In this document: positions 13,036-23,914 of the stretch, one piece after another
Position numbering within the stretch: position 1 is the first letter of the stretch
How the letters are laid out: every line of letters begins with the position of its first letter
Source of the DNA: Leucogyrophana mollusca
Taxonomy: Eukaryota; Basidiomycota; Agaricomycetes; Boletales
Direction of reading: 5' to 3'
Assembly (NCBI GenBank): GCA_021014945.1
Contig: MU266475.1
Coordinates: forward strand, 1-64,000
DNA length: 64,000 nucleotides
The notes under the pieces: generated by a model
The model's input: the letters and a program-made list of their open reading frames with translations, nothing else
What the model was told of the DNA's origin: nothing
Database searches by the model: none
Made by a program: the position numbers and the translations under genes

Positions 13036-14787
13036 ATGTCCGAAGATCCAGTAGAAGCAGAATCGCCGTCTGAATGGCACTCTATCCGACCATGGACCCC
13101 TCATCTCGCACTTTCAGTCCGAGAAATAACCTCGGTCTCAGCGACGTTCATCCTCTCCTCCTCGCTGGACGACTCGCGGGACCCTTCCCTGTCCGCGCTC
13201 GGTCTGTCTCCCTCAGACGACGAAGACGATGAAGCGGATAATCACCCAGGAAACGAGGAGGCCGCGCCACGACGTCGAGGCGTGGTGTCAGATGCCTTAG
13301 CGAAGGGTCTGTCTGTTGATGTGAACGCAGGGCACTGGCAGAGAGTCCTCATTCGCGTGGATGAACAGGTAGACGAGGCTGTCATCATCATCTACGGCCT
13401 AATGCCAGGAAGACAATACGATATCGACCTTGGACTTGTGCAGGGCGGGCAGAGCAGCAGCATTCGAAGGCAGGTAACTACCGAAGGTACGCTGTTCAGT
13501 GGTAGTCTTATGGCTCGTTGTTCATCGCCGTGCAAAGAATCGGAAAGTACTGCTGTAGAGACCGAGCAGGAGGGAGATTACTCAAACTTTAACACATCGA
13601 CGTCGTCTGACTCTATATCGTCTGCCGCTGCATCGCTCGCCATACCCGAATCTATCACGCCTCTACCATCAAACTCAAGCACCCCGGTACCATGCTCACT
13701 CGAAGAGCGCCTCCGTCAGCTACAACACTCCCTCTCAACGCTAACAGCCGAGCGCGACGCTCTAACCACATCCCTGAAGAACGCACGCCGAGAATCGCAG
13801 AAATCCGACGCAGCGTTGCGCTCTGAGATTGACATTCTGAAACGCGCGTCTGAGAAGAACGCCTCGGCCGAGCACCGTGCTAAGCAGAAGGTGCTAGCAC
13901 TACAGGAAGCAGCCAAGCGGGCGCAGGCAGCGACGAAGGAAATGGAGGAGATCGTCACAGAGGTCGAGGCACTTCTCCCTGCCCTGAATCAGCAGAAGGA
14001 GAAGAAAGAAGCAGAGTACGCAAAGGTGAAGGAAGAGGCGGATAAGGCGAGAGAAGCGAGGGAAAGCATGGAAGAAGAAACTCGCAAGCGACTCGAGAGC
14101 TTAAAGGGTGAATCGACAGCCCACGCGCACAGGTTGGAAAGGCTGAACGGCAAGCGGGAGAAACTAGAAACGAGCGTAGTGCCTGATCTGGAGGAGCAGC
14201 TGAGAGAGCTCGAGAGGGAGATAGAGAGAGCAGAGAGTGGGCAGCATGAATACTCTCCGATAGATGATGCCGGCCTGAGCGAGAACGCGGAGCAACAATT
14301 TGGAGCGCAGGAGTGGCCCTCTCAGCCATATCCCTCGTCCCCTCCTCGCAGACGACATCCCGGGCCCATCGGACGGCCATTAGCCACTCCCGTACAGCGT
14401 ACTGCTCCCCCGTCTGCTCCTCAGCACCGGCCGGTTGGCCATCATGCACCAACAGCGTCAGGGACATACCGTTCGCCCCCAAGTTATGCTCTCCCGGCGC
14501 CGACCAGTCCACCTGGATTGGGTAGCGCAGGGTCCACCACAAGCAGCACGTATGGCGGGTCATCGACACTCTCAAGTAAAGCCGTCCCGTTTGAACCCAC
14601 GAGAAGTGTTGCACACGCAGTCAGAACGGCAATGCCGCCATCTGGTTCGACATACGCATTCCCACCAGTGCAACGCCCCACCCACAACTCGACGTCTTCG
14701 TCTTTGTCGCTCCCCCCACCGCAGCTGCGCTACGGAAGAGTTTCGATAGCACGCCCGGACGACAACGCGAGGGCCGATATCCCTTGA
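13036..14787 (+). CDS. Coiled-coil protein with an N-terminal FN3-like segment, unknown function
   Basis: This is a single-exon gene of 583 residues. I chose the ATG at 13036; the frame extends a little further upstream only to a GTG. The N-terminal 150 residues contain an acidic run (DDEDDEADN) and a beta-rich stretch, HWQRVLIRVDEQVDEAVI followed by YGLMPGRQYDIDLGL, which looks like the last strands of a fibronectin-III-type fold. Residues about 220-415 are a long charged coiled coil with heptads full of Lys, Glu, Arg and Ala. The last 170 residues are rich in Pro, Ser and Thr and probably disordered. No enzyme motif is visible, so a scaffold or cytoskeletal adaptor role is only a guess. Confidence 0.75.
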   Translation: MSEDPVEAESPSEWHSIRPWTPHLALSVREITSVSATFILSSSLDDSRDPSLSALGLSPSDDEDDEADNHPGNEEAAPRRRGVVSDALAKGLSVDVNAGHWQRVLIRVDEQVDEAVIIIYGLMPGRQYDIDLGLVQGGQSSSIRRQVTTEGTLFSGSLMARCSSPCKESESTAVETEQEGDYSNFNTSTSSDSISSAAASLAIPESITPLPSNSSTPVPCSLEERLRQLQHSLSTLTAERDALTTSLKNARRESQKSDAALRSEIDILKRASEKNASAEHRAKQKVLALQEAAKRAQAATKEMEEIVTEVEALLPALNQQKEKKEAEYAKVKEEADKAREARESMEEETRKRLESLKGESTAHAHRLERLNGKREKLETSVVPDLEEQLRELEREIERAESGQHEYSPIDDAGLSENAEQQFGAQEWPSQPYPSSPPRRRHPGPIGRPLATPVQRTAPPSAPQHRPVGHHAPTASGTYRSPPSYALPAPTSPPGLGSAGSTTSSTYGGSSTLSSKAVPFEPTRSVAHAVRTAMPPSGSTYAFPPVQRPTHNSTSSSLSLPPPQLRYGRVSIARPDDNARADIP

Positions 14788-15129
14788 TATAATGCCTTAA
14801 TCACTATAGCTGTAACATAGCCCGCGCCTGATCTGTAGCGATATATCGACAAATAGGTGCAGCGATCCAACGTGAGGTAACTTGACGTGCCCAGGCAGTT
14901 GACCCACTTTTCTGTGGACAATGATGTTCTGAGAACTTCTGACCATGTTGGGTGATTTATGCAGTTCCATTCTTGCCTGTGATATCTTGCTGGGGTCAAC
15001 TATCCCCAGGCAAAGGAACTGCTGTTGCCCACTTATACATTCTGTCACGGTACATCTACGTGTGGTTTTATATAGAGAAAGACCGTGACCGAACTAAGGA
15101 TTAGGTCAACGAGGACCTTCAAAGGACCA
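14788..15129. other. Convergent intergenic gap
   Basis: This is the shared 3' flank of the coiled-coil gene (+) and the zinc-finger kinase gene (-). I see no gene or clear repeat. Confidence 0.6.
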
Positions 15130-18007
15130 TTACTGAAGGACTGTCCAAGAAAATGGATGGTCCACAGTTTGAGCAAGGTCAGCCAGAAACGAAGTTGACC
15201 ACTCAGACTCCTGTGCCTCCTGTACAGTCCTTGCGCCACGCAACGTCGGGTGCCGACGCTCCAGATAGTTCACTATCTGGGTTGCGGTGGGTCTGCGTTT
15301 GGGCTCCTGGTGCCAACAGTCCGTTAGCATATCCCACGTGATGCCCTCGTCAAGCTCCCTGCGGATCTCGCCATCCGGCCGTGTAGGTCGTCGACCCAAG
15401 ATAATTTGGAGTGTAAGTGGGACTGTGTCCGTGATTTCGTGGAATGGGTCCTTGCCAGAATAAACCTGCGAAAATCGGGTCAGACCGTCGAGTCCAAAGA
15501 GGTGCCCATTATACACATACTTCATAACAAACGCACGCGAAGGAATATATGTCACTCATGCGTACATCTGCACCAGACGAGCGAAATTTGGCCGCAAGAC
15601 CGCCATCAAGACGCTCGGGCGGAGCCCATCGCAAGGTACCGGGTATCTGCAGTTGCACAGTTGAAGCGAGCACCTGCTGGGAATCTTTTGCTAACGAGAG
15701 ACCAAAGTCCGCTAAACACGCTCTCCCCGATAGAGAGACTAAGATATTGGCCTGGATCAGGGTGTCAGATTGGATATTGCTTGGGATTTTAGGAATGCAA
15801 TTACCCCCTTGAGGTCGCCGTGGACTATCGTTGGCTTGCTCTCGTGTAAGTATTGCAGCCCTCTTGCAATATCCAAGATCTGAATGTGCTGCGTCAATTT
15901 CATACACTGGAACTGTGCAAGGCGGGAAGGACGCCTCACCAGGGGTGAACGCGGTGTCTCTTTTTTCCGCTCGAGGTAACTCCGGATGTTTGTGTTTTCC
16001 ATAAGTGGCGACACAAGACATGCTGTGAGAGCACCTCCGCTAAAGCTAGAGTAATATATACCGTAGAACGGTAAAATGCACGGATGGGTCAAATGACTCC
16101 AGACTGCAGCCTCACGAGAACAACTCTACAAACTAGTGTTAGCTACGCTAAGAGTGATCGGAGCACTTGCGGACTCACCTTCAGCAGTTCGTCCCCGTTT
16201 AATATTTTGACAGCAACTTTACGGCCGAGTAATTTCCCCTCGCAGACACATCCGAAACTGCCTTTACCGATGACTTTATGTTCGTCATAGTTAAGTTGGC
16301 TAGCACGTAAGGTCAGACGTTGTGGGACACAGCCGGACTTCGTCGACAGTTTGATAAGAGCGTAGCGAAACTGGCGTCGGATGTCCAAATCGAGATCTGT
16401 GATGTCCAATAGCTTCATGTTCCCTGTTAGATTGTGTGGCGATAAGGCTTTCACAATCAATACGCACCGCTTGGAGTAAATCAAGCAGTGTCTGTGCGTC
16501 TTTATCCTTGCGAGATAGCAAATCCCGTGTCTTCTCTGCATCCATAAATATCGTTGCCGTATGAGCTCCAATGCTCAAGATATCATCTTTACTGATTTTT
16601 CGGCTGTCTTTTGGATCCCATGTTTGAGGACACTGATGATTAGTTGACTGAAACTGCAACCGGTTCTTTTATGAGGCGCAATCCAACATGACAACACAGA
16701 GGTACCACAGACCAGTTGCAAACGATGCGCAAGAAAAGTCTTGATCGTGTTGTGGTTCACGAGGCATTCTACATCATTCCACGTTCTCCAGTCTTCTAAA
16801 CGACTTTTCAATTCGTTTAGGTCGCTATCAAAGGGTTCATGAGTTTTCGTGGCTGATTCGCAAAGAATGATGCAGACAACTACCTTTGATCTTCGGCACA
16901 AAGTGCGAGATGCATGTATGTGAGCGCAATAAGTTTCTGATGTTTTATCCATGATTTAACCAAGGTAGTCGCACAGAAGATTGGCAGCTCACGCACCGGA
17001 TATATTGGTATCTTCTCCACAGACGACATGCAAATCATTCTATCGTCTTCGGAAAGACGTGGATATCGGGAAATTTCACGATAGACCTCGCCCTTCTGTG
17101 CCCCAATTATAGATTGCACGCTCGGGTAGAGAAACCTCTCCGGCGACAGTGCGGGCAAAGGCGTCTCATCCATCCGGACGATCGGGGGAGAGGTCAAAGG
17201 GTTATTTTTCCACACGGGGACGAATGAACTAGATTCGCCCGGAGAGCTCTCGCCGCCTGGCTCGAGGAGTGTGGCTCTGGTTGCCTGTGTAGGTTGACCC
17301 TTTGGTACGGGTGGTGGTGCTGCGTGTAGGGTCAAAATGTGCTTTGTAAGGGCAGTGGATTCGAATAGTCCATGACATTCTGAGCATTCTATGAGTGCAG
17401 ATCCTATTTTTGGGGATGGCGAGTGGGGCACATAAAAATCTGGGAGAAGGTTGGAATCTACCGTCCTTGTAATGTACTCGGAGGGAGAATAAGGGGAAGA
17501 TGTTAGCCAGGGCTGGATAAACGGTCGGTAAGGAGGCGCTGGCGAACGCGAAGTATGCGTATTGAAAACTGCTGCGACATGTGAACCAGTGGAACGATGT
17601 TGTTCAAGAGCAGCTTGCGATTCGAAAGATCTCTCGCACTGTGAACAAGAGTAGGAAGACCCTCGAGTCAGTTGTGGACTCTGAGAGGGACTTGCGGGAC
17701 CATTCGGCTGTAATCCCTAATGTGTAGCGATATGAAATGTTGTAAATGTCTTGGACACCACTCACGCCGTGCGCGACCCTTTTGTGGTCAGCCAGTGCAG
17801 GATTCGACGCAAATGAGCGGCCACATTGATTGCATGGGAGCTTGTTTGCATTCCCCCCCGGATGCGCGGTGCCTTGGTGCTATATGTCGCCGCGTCGTGA
17901 TGATCGTAACGAGACCATTAGCAGCGTAGCGCGGGAGAACCCACCTGTCTCAGAGCCAGGTCGTCTATAAAACTTCTGCTGGGCTTGCATTGCGAACATC
18001 GGGGCAT
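15130..18007 (-). CDS. C2H2 zinc-finger/TKL-type protein kinase fusion
   Basis: Exon 1 is 18007-17945 (MPRCSQCKPSRSF) and exon 2 is 17879-17766; exon 3 starts at 17707. These join in frame and give four N-terminal C2H2 fingers. Finger 1 is C4, C7, H22, H27. Finger 2 is C37, C40, H53, H58, with classic spacing. Finger 3 is C80, C83, H96, H102. Finger 4 is CSEC...HILTLH near 17390-17330. A linker of about 300 residues follows. The kinase domain has the glycine loop GKGSFGCV, the lysine in VAVKIL (exon ending at 16179), SREAAVWSHLTHPCILPFYGI, the catalytic loop VHGDLKGANILV (HGD replaces HRD), DFGLS, APPE and DCWHQEPKRRPTA. The kinase half resembles Agaricomycete TKL kinases. Exon joins in the linker are less certain than those in the fingers and the kinase. 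Confidence 0.8.
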
Positions 18008-18815
18008 GGCGAAGGCAGTAGTTGAATACTAGAAAGCTAAGTGAAACCAGAAGGCGCATAATTACCAGCACAGCAAGCAAACTCCTGTATATAGGCGCCC
18101 AAACTTGATTTAGCTTGCTTGATCCAAGCTCGATCACAAGATATCTTTAGTACTTACGATGTATACGACTGTGTTTATAGATATCATGACGTGCTTAAAG
18201 CTGATTTTCTGAGTTCTGGCGACACCGACCAAGATGGTCACAAACCTGTGGGTGTCTTGTGCATCGTCTTTGACCATCACGCTGCGCGGCGAAAATGTGC
18301 CTTCATCCGTATGTGTATATAGGAGGCTGGCGCCCTTCGGATCTTCGCAGACACCGCGCCATGACCTTGGGCTTGAAATCTAGTTAGTCATATTTCGTTG
18401 GGATCACTTCTAAGTTCTACGGCAGGTGGACGTCAGTGGTAGGTGTCAAGTCAAATTTCCTAGTGTATTACCTTGTCTAACAAGGTCACTCATCCGTAAT
18501 TATTGTGGCTGGTCGCGCCCAAAGGATGTCGCCGTGGGAATGAGCCAAACAAACATGCCGATGTGCCGGGGACATGGGTTGGACAAGGTTTCTGGCGACG
18601 TGGCTCGGTCCCATATTGGTCCCATATTCACATTCATACACCAGGAGTAGCAAAGGCAATAGTTTCCTCCAAGCTTCTGCATAATAGAACACGACTGAAC
18701 CCAATTCTACAGAACTAAGGGTACAAATTCCAGGGAGCAATGTGAAGGAGGATTCTACAATTACAGCTTATCTTTAAGGACAGACCAGGCTTATGGGTCG
18801 GGTGGGCCTCGAGTT
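18008..18815. other. Intergenic region between kinase and P450
   Basis: No gene is recognised. It is the promoter side of the zinc-finger kinase and the 3' flank of the P450. A short direct repeat of GTCCCATATT occurs near 18608-18630. Confidence 0.55.
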
Positions 18816-21174
18816 CTACTCAGCTTTCACCAGCTCCACTGTAAGGGGTAGCTGGTATTTGGCCCCTTGAGAACCCTTGACTTTCGGAGTGGACAAACCC
18901 ATCGTCCATACGATCTCTTTGGAAGGCGAGAACTTGAAAGGTTCGATGAGCATAGAAAGAACGATCTCTATCAGTGTGGTCATTCAATAAGAGTGATATG
19001 TGAGTGAGCCTGAGGACACCTACTCATTTCGAGCTGAGAGAACTTGAATCCACTGAGCATAAAAGGATCGTAAAAACGTGTCCTGTGTCAGAGTAGGCTT
19101 GACTTACATGCAGGAACGTCCACCACCAATGAAGGTCATCCTGTTATTACATCAGACACAATAGCATCATTGGGCTCAGAATAGCTGACTCACAGATGAG
19201 AATAGACCCCCGGTATCCCGGCGTCCATGACGGTTTGTGGAAGGGGCTCCAGCCACCTTTCGGGCTTCCATTCGAGGGCGTCCTCGCCCCAGACAGCGGG
19301 GTTGCGATTAGAACCAATGATCGACACCAAAACGGTGGTGCCCTTTGGAACTAAAATGTCGTGCATCTCCTTGCCATCAACGCCCTTCACCGGTGTCCCG
19401 AATGGAAGGACAATATCTTTGAGTGTACTGTGAAACAGGCCATAGAGCGGTGAGGTGAGAATCAACACGCGGAGCACTCGAAATGTACAAACGTGCGGTT
19501 GACAGAAGTGGCTGGGGCGTATCTGCAGAGGCATGCCGCTGAGCGTGGGCATAACTTGAGTGGGAGCAGAAGGCCTACAGCCGTAACGTCTCGCGGCAGA
19601 CTGCGTCGAGGTATGGAAGGTTGACAAGGTCGTCAAACTCTAAGTTGCCCTTATCAGCTCTTGCTTGCCGGACTTCCTCGCGAAGCCGTTCCTGTGCTTT
19701 AGGATGATGTGCCAACGTCAGGAAGGTACGCGCGAGGGCACCAGACGTTGTGTCCATCGCAGCAAATATAAGCGTCCTGTTTGCCCATTAGACGCATGCA
19801 GCACCATGACCGAAAAGACGCACGTCATCTGCCCCATCAATTCGGACTCAGGAAGGCGTTCCTCTGCCGATGCCGCCATATTTGCTTTCACTAGTCGTGG
19901 TTGAATTCGGCTCCTCCGTTCAAAAATCACATCAATGATACTCACATAGGACACTCATGATATCCTTGCCCTGACCAACTTGCTGTAGGACAGCTTCGTC
20001 TCCTTTCGCCAAGGCAGCCTTCTTGGACTGGAAGACTTCCGTAGACGTTTTGTCCATGATCCCGACAATCCTGTCAAGCTCTTGCAGTGGCTTCCATGGC
20101 GTAATCTTGACCAGGAATTTTCGAAAACTAGCCGGTCCGATTTTGATGACCCATAAGAGGTTTTGGCGCGCAACCACCGTCCTGCCCAAGTCGGGTCTAC
20201 AAAAGAGTCAGATGTAGCTGAAAAATGAAAGGAGGGCGCTCACAGTAGGTTCTTCACAGCCGCGCCGTACGGATTTGCGTCACCTTCTTTCAGCGAATCA
20301 AAAGAATATCCGAGCCCGCTTTGTCCAACGAGCTCGAGTGCCGTTCGGGTGAACCATTCCAGCATATTGATCTCTTTGGGCCCATCCTTGACTCGTTCAG
20401 CGATGACTTCCCGAAGCTAAGTTCGAGAGTGCTCGCATGCAAGTAGACGGGTGTAAAGAGCATGTACTACGCACCACGTTGGTGATTTCATGGAAAATTG
20501 GGACTATGTGACGCATATGCTTGGTGGAGAATACCGGGTTAAGCATCTTGCGTTGGCGTTTATGCTGATCGCCTGCAATTGAGATAAGTGGTGTATCGGA
20601 AGTACCGTCGTTGAATAGCTCACCCAAGGTGGATAACAAACCATCACCGAACACTAGTTTGTTCGTCCTGACAAGAGATTCCAGTGACTGATAAGATCAC
20701 AAACGACAACTAGATTGCCATACGTACTCTAAGAAGTCCGATGTCTCCTCATATGTGTGCTGATCCTTGACAAGTATGTGATACATTGCCTTAGGATCAT
20801 ACACATAAAGCTCCCTTGTCTTTGTACAGAGGAGAAAACAGTTTCAGCGGGAGACTAAAATGAACGCATGCATGCGACTTACACCGAATAAGCCGTGGTA
20901 CATTGAGATGGGCCCATACTTGTCGCTCAGCATCTGGTGGAACTCCCATCCATAGGGGTTGTAAACTTGCCCAATGTTCCCTGGTATCCGTACATCAGAT
21001 AGAACGCGAAGGCATTCCTCAGCTCGACCGCTTACCTTTCCACCAGCTCTCCCGCTGCGGACCTGGGATATTGTCCAAAGGGTGTTTAGCCAAGAATCTG
21101 CGCCAGATAGTCCAGCTAGCAGATGTCAAGGCAAAGATGAGAGTGCTTTGGAACACGATAGATAGCACGGTCAT
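18816..21174 (-). CDS. Cytochrome P450 monooxygenase
   Basis: This is a microsomal heme-thiolate monooxygenase that needs an NADPH-P450 reductase. It starts at 21174 with MTVLSIVFQSTLIFALTS, a membrane anchor, followed by the proline hinge NIPGPQ. Many exons then give GWEFHQMLSDKYGPISMYHG, RQRKMLNPVFSTKHM (helix C), the I-helix oxygen-binding IFAAMDTTSGA, the ExxR motif CRETLRL, the PERF-type WKPERW and the heme loop FIGGGRSCMGF with its cysteine ligand. It ends with TPKVKGSQGAKYQLPLTVEL and a stop at 18816. All expected motifs are present, joins at the motifs keep phase and no frameshift was found. The pattern resembles the CYP5150/CYP5144 groups of wood-decay fungi, which is only an impression. 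Substrate is unknown. Confidence 0.9.
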
Positions 21175-21819
21175 GATGGTCGAGAATCCAGTGCTATGTA
21201 GCCAGGATATGTTTTCCGGAAGGTATATGTAGACTCTCGGTCGACCATAATACTCGCTGTGTCAGACGAGGCCGTAGACCCGTGGTTGGGCCGCTGGAAG
21301 AACGCCTGTGAGAGCCGTAGTCTTCGTCCGCAGCGGAACACCAACAGATCTGGAGCAACCTGCGGTAAACGGCCCCTAATTTTCGGATGCCATTCTTCTT
21401 TTACACCGAGGGGCGACGGCATTAACTCGGCTTGAGCTTGAAGTTTGAAGGCAGGGTTATTGATAGCCACGACTGCTGAGAGCACCTTACAAAAAGGTCA
21501 AATCGCACTCTCGTATACCGGATGAAGTGAACTCAACGAATGGTTCGCAGAAAACAATGCCTGGCGATTCCCATAAGATCGGACTTAATCAGCCACTATT
21601 ACAAGGGGGAAGCTGGAAGTCCAGTCCACACCGGGAAACCAGCAGGACATGTCAGCGTCTCATGGAAGCCAGCAGTTCATTCTGGGAATGTATTCAAGAA
21701 CCCCACTCCCGGGGGGTGGAACGTCGTCGATGTGGAAAAGCGCAGCGCAGCCAATGATTTGAGGAGCATCGGATCTGGGCCTTGTGATAAGAATAGGTGA
21801 GGACTGGTGGGCTCCGGCA
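21175..21819. other. Unassigned stretch between P450 and helicase relic
   Basis: It holds the P450 promoter. Open frames on both strands (for example 21171-21485 minus and 21527-21800 plus) show no family motif. Confidence 0.5.
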
Positions 21820-23060
21820 TCAGTAGTACTGATCAGCATCATCATTGATGACCCAACACTCGCTGGGGGCCCCTTCTGTTACAGCATAGGTGGTAACGCA
21901 CTGTTCCAGGACCCAATTGATCTTCTCTGCTTTGTCGCTCTGCGTCTCCACGATGTCGGTTTCGATAGAAGCTTGGATGTAAAGTCTGTATACGATAACT
22001 GGTTTTGTCCTGTCCGATGCGATAAGTGCGAGATAAAGCTTGCACCTACGCGATTAACAAACGAACGGTAGGTCAGTGCTCCCGCATTGAACTCTATACG
22101 GGGCACTTACCTCGACAAACGGATTCCACCATGGCTCAACAAGTAGGACACGATCTGCGCACGTAATATTGAACTCAACTCCTCTCGCTTTTATCAGATT
22201 CAGGAGGACTTTCTTCGCGGGGTCTGAAGTAAACAAATCGAGCGTGTCCGAGCATTCACCGGAGCTGAGATCACTGGATTAGGCTAGGTGAAAAGTAGCG
22301 TACACATCACGGTGGCCGCCCCAAGTTTTTCAAGCAGAATATCAAAGTGTCACTGTCGCCCCGAAGTGGCACTTTTCCACCGAACGAACTCAGTGAGTAA
22401 CTCCCCTCTTACACAAATACGAAGTCGAGTCACCACTCACGAAAACAATAGCTCTCTTCCCCTTATGCTTCCCCTTATGAATGGCTTTAATGATATTGAT
22501 AATGGCTAACATTTTGGTCAACACATAAGTACACTTGAATGAATTAACGTACGGCTGAAGGGAGCGAAGGAGACGAACTGGGTCAAGCCCGCGTGCGTGG
22601 TCCGGGAGCCGCCTTTCCTTGGCGTGTAGTGAGTAGTTCTCAGGTTGTGGAGGTGGGGCGCCGCCAATTTGCTAGGGAGACGGGCGCACTCTGGGTCCTC
22701 GCTGGAGAAGCCGGGAAGCCTAGATAACCCGAGTCTCTCTCGTCGCCACTTTTGTCGGTCACGGTCATCAGCAAGTATGTATGGTCACAGCCTAGACGAC
22801 AATAAATCCGAGAGTCCATCAGCTCTTGTGACCATGCTTCGCAAAACACTGATTCCTGGACCTTACTTTGCCTCAGTCTGAGCATCACATAATCGCTTTG
22901 GCTCAGGGTGCCGCCCCTGGCCTGGTCGTGTATCGCCCGTTCCCCTTCGGTGAATACAACATCGACGTCAAGAGCTGTGGGAGTTTGAAGACGTGCTCCT
23001 CGCGTCGATGGATCATAAAGGTGTTCGGTACGCGCTGACATAAGAACTTGGCAGATGAGC
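21820..23060 (-). pseudogene. Relic of a SNF2-family (Rad16/HLTF-like) helicase gene
   Basis: Pieces appear in order on the minus strand. VVFTEGERAIHDQ and YVMLRLRQ near 22990-22860 match the segment before the helicase C domain. GKRAIVF and DILLEKLG near 22450-22330 match the start of the C domain, with a stop between them. FNITCADRVLLVEPWWNPFVE near 22165-22105 is motif V (GVxFNxTxADRVxxVEPWWNP). ALSRTYRIGQDK near 22040-22005 is motif VI, normally RAHRIGQ. YRLYIQASIETDIVETQ then continues only after a one-base frame change, running to a stop at 21820. The stops, the frameshift and the absence of helicase motifs I-III argue for a degenerate 3' fragment rather than a working ATPase. Splicing could rescue a few of the breaks, but I found no consistent chain. 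Confidence 0.7.
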
Positions 23061-23914
23061 AAGAATGAAGACTGTTTGAGCAGGATGGATTGCCTGTCAT
23101 GGTCCTCATAGACCTATTCCGAGAGTCAAAAAAGATATCTAATGCAAGTTGGCAATTGCCACCGTTAGCAAATCAAAACGATTGGAGGGCGAGCTTTCTG
23201 CCAGCGCAGCCCCATCTTTCATTGACCAAAGGCGAAGATGTTTCTCGTCCGACTTAGAGTCGCCAAAAGCCGCTTAGTAAGTGTGGGTAGTCCGGCAACT
23301 CCCGAGACGCTCGTTTTTTGCTCATGCACACTCGTTGTATTCTCGGTTTGCTATACATCACTGAGGGTAAATCACTCGTTAGCCTATGTACCTGGAAACC
23401 CACTCCGCTCACATTCTGTGTGACACTGATGACTTCCCATATCTAGGCACATTCATTAATCCTAGTCCGCTCATCTATTCACGACTGAGGGTCACTGATC
23501 CCTTCCTGCATCCAGTTTCTATCAATTTCGACAGACACTTGCAGAAAGCTGCGGAGGCGCAGAGCTTAAGCCCATGTGAGACTTGCCCACGACACGCAAC
23601 ACATGCTTTTGGATGGAACCCGCCTTTCCAAGTTGGAGAACACCCTTCCGTAGCTGGCATGCCAGTGTCCTATCGTACAACCGATGCTAGCCGTCCAAGT
23701 AATCCGACTTCGAAGTGTCGATTTCACATAATGTTATAGAATAACGTCACATAAAACAGTGCAATCCCCGAAAATACTTCCACACATAATGTTAAGTCTT
23801 CAATCCTACAAAACGTACAAGAAGCGCCAGCTCTGATACCAGACCAGATATTAATCCATCCGATAATATGTATCATAACGGAAATCTGGTCTTGCTGCCT
23901 TTGGAGAGTCGCAT
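23061..23914. other. Intergenic, 3' flank of the secreted repeat gene
   Basis: No gene is recognised. The part from about 23830 to 23914 resembles 26310-26395 (ATACCAGACCAGATA versus ATATCAGACCAGATA, then CCGATAATA), so it is a duplicated 3' flank. Confidence 0.55.

Noticed and set aside
12445..13104. Minus frame of 219 codons under the end of the sugar transporter
   Set aside because: It is antisense to the conserved last transporter exon and has no family features.
13955..14614. Minus frame of 219 codons
   Set aside because: It is antisense to the coiled-coil gene, whose plus-strand frame is continuous and compositionally coherent.
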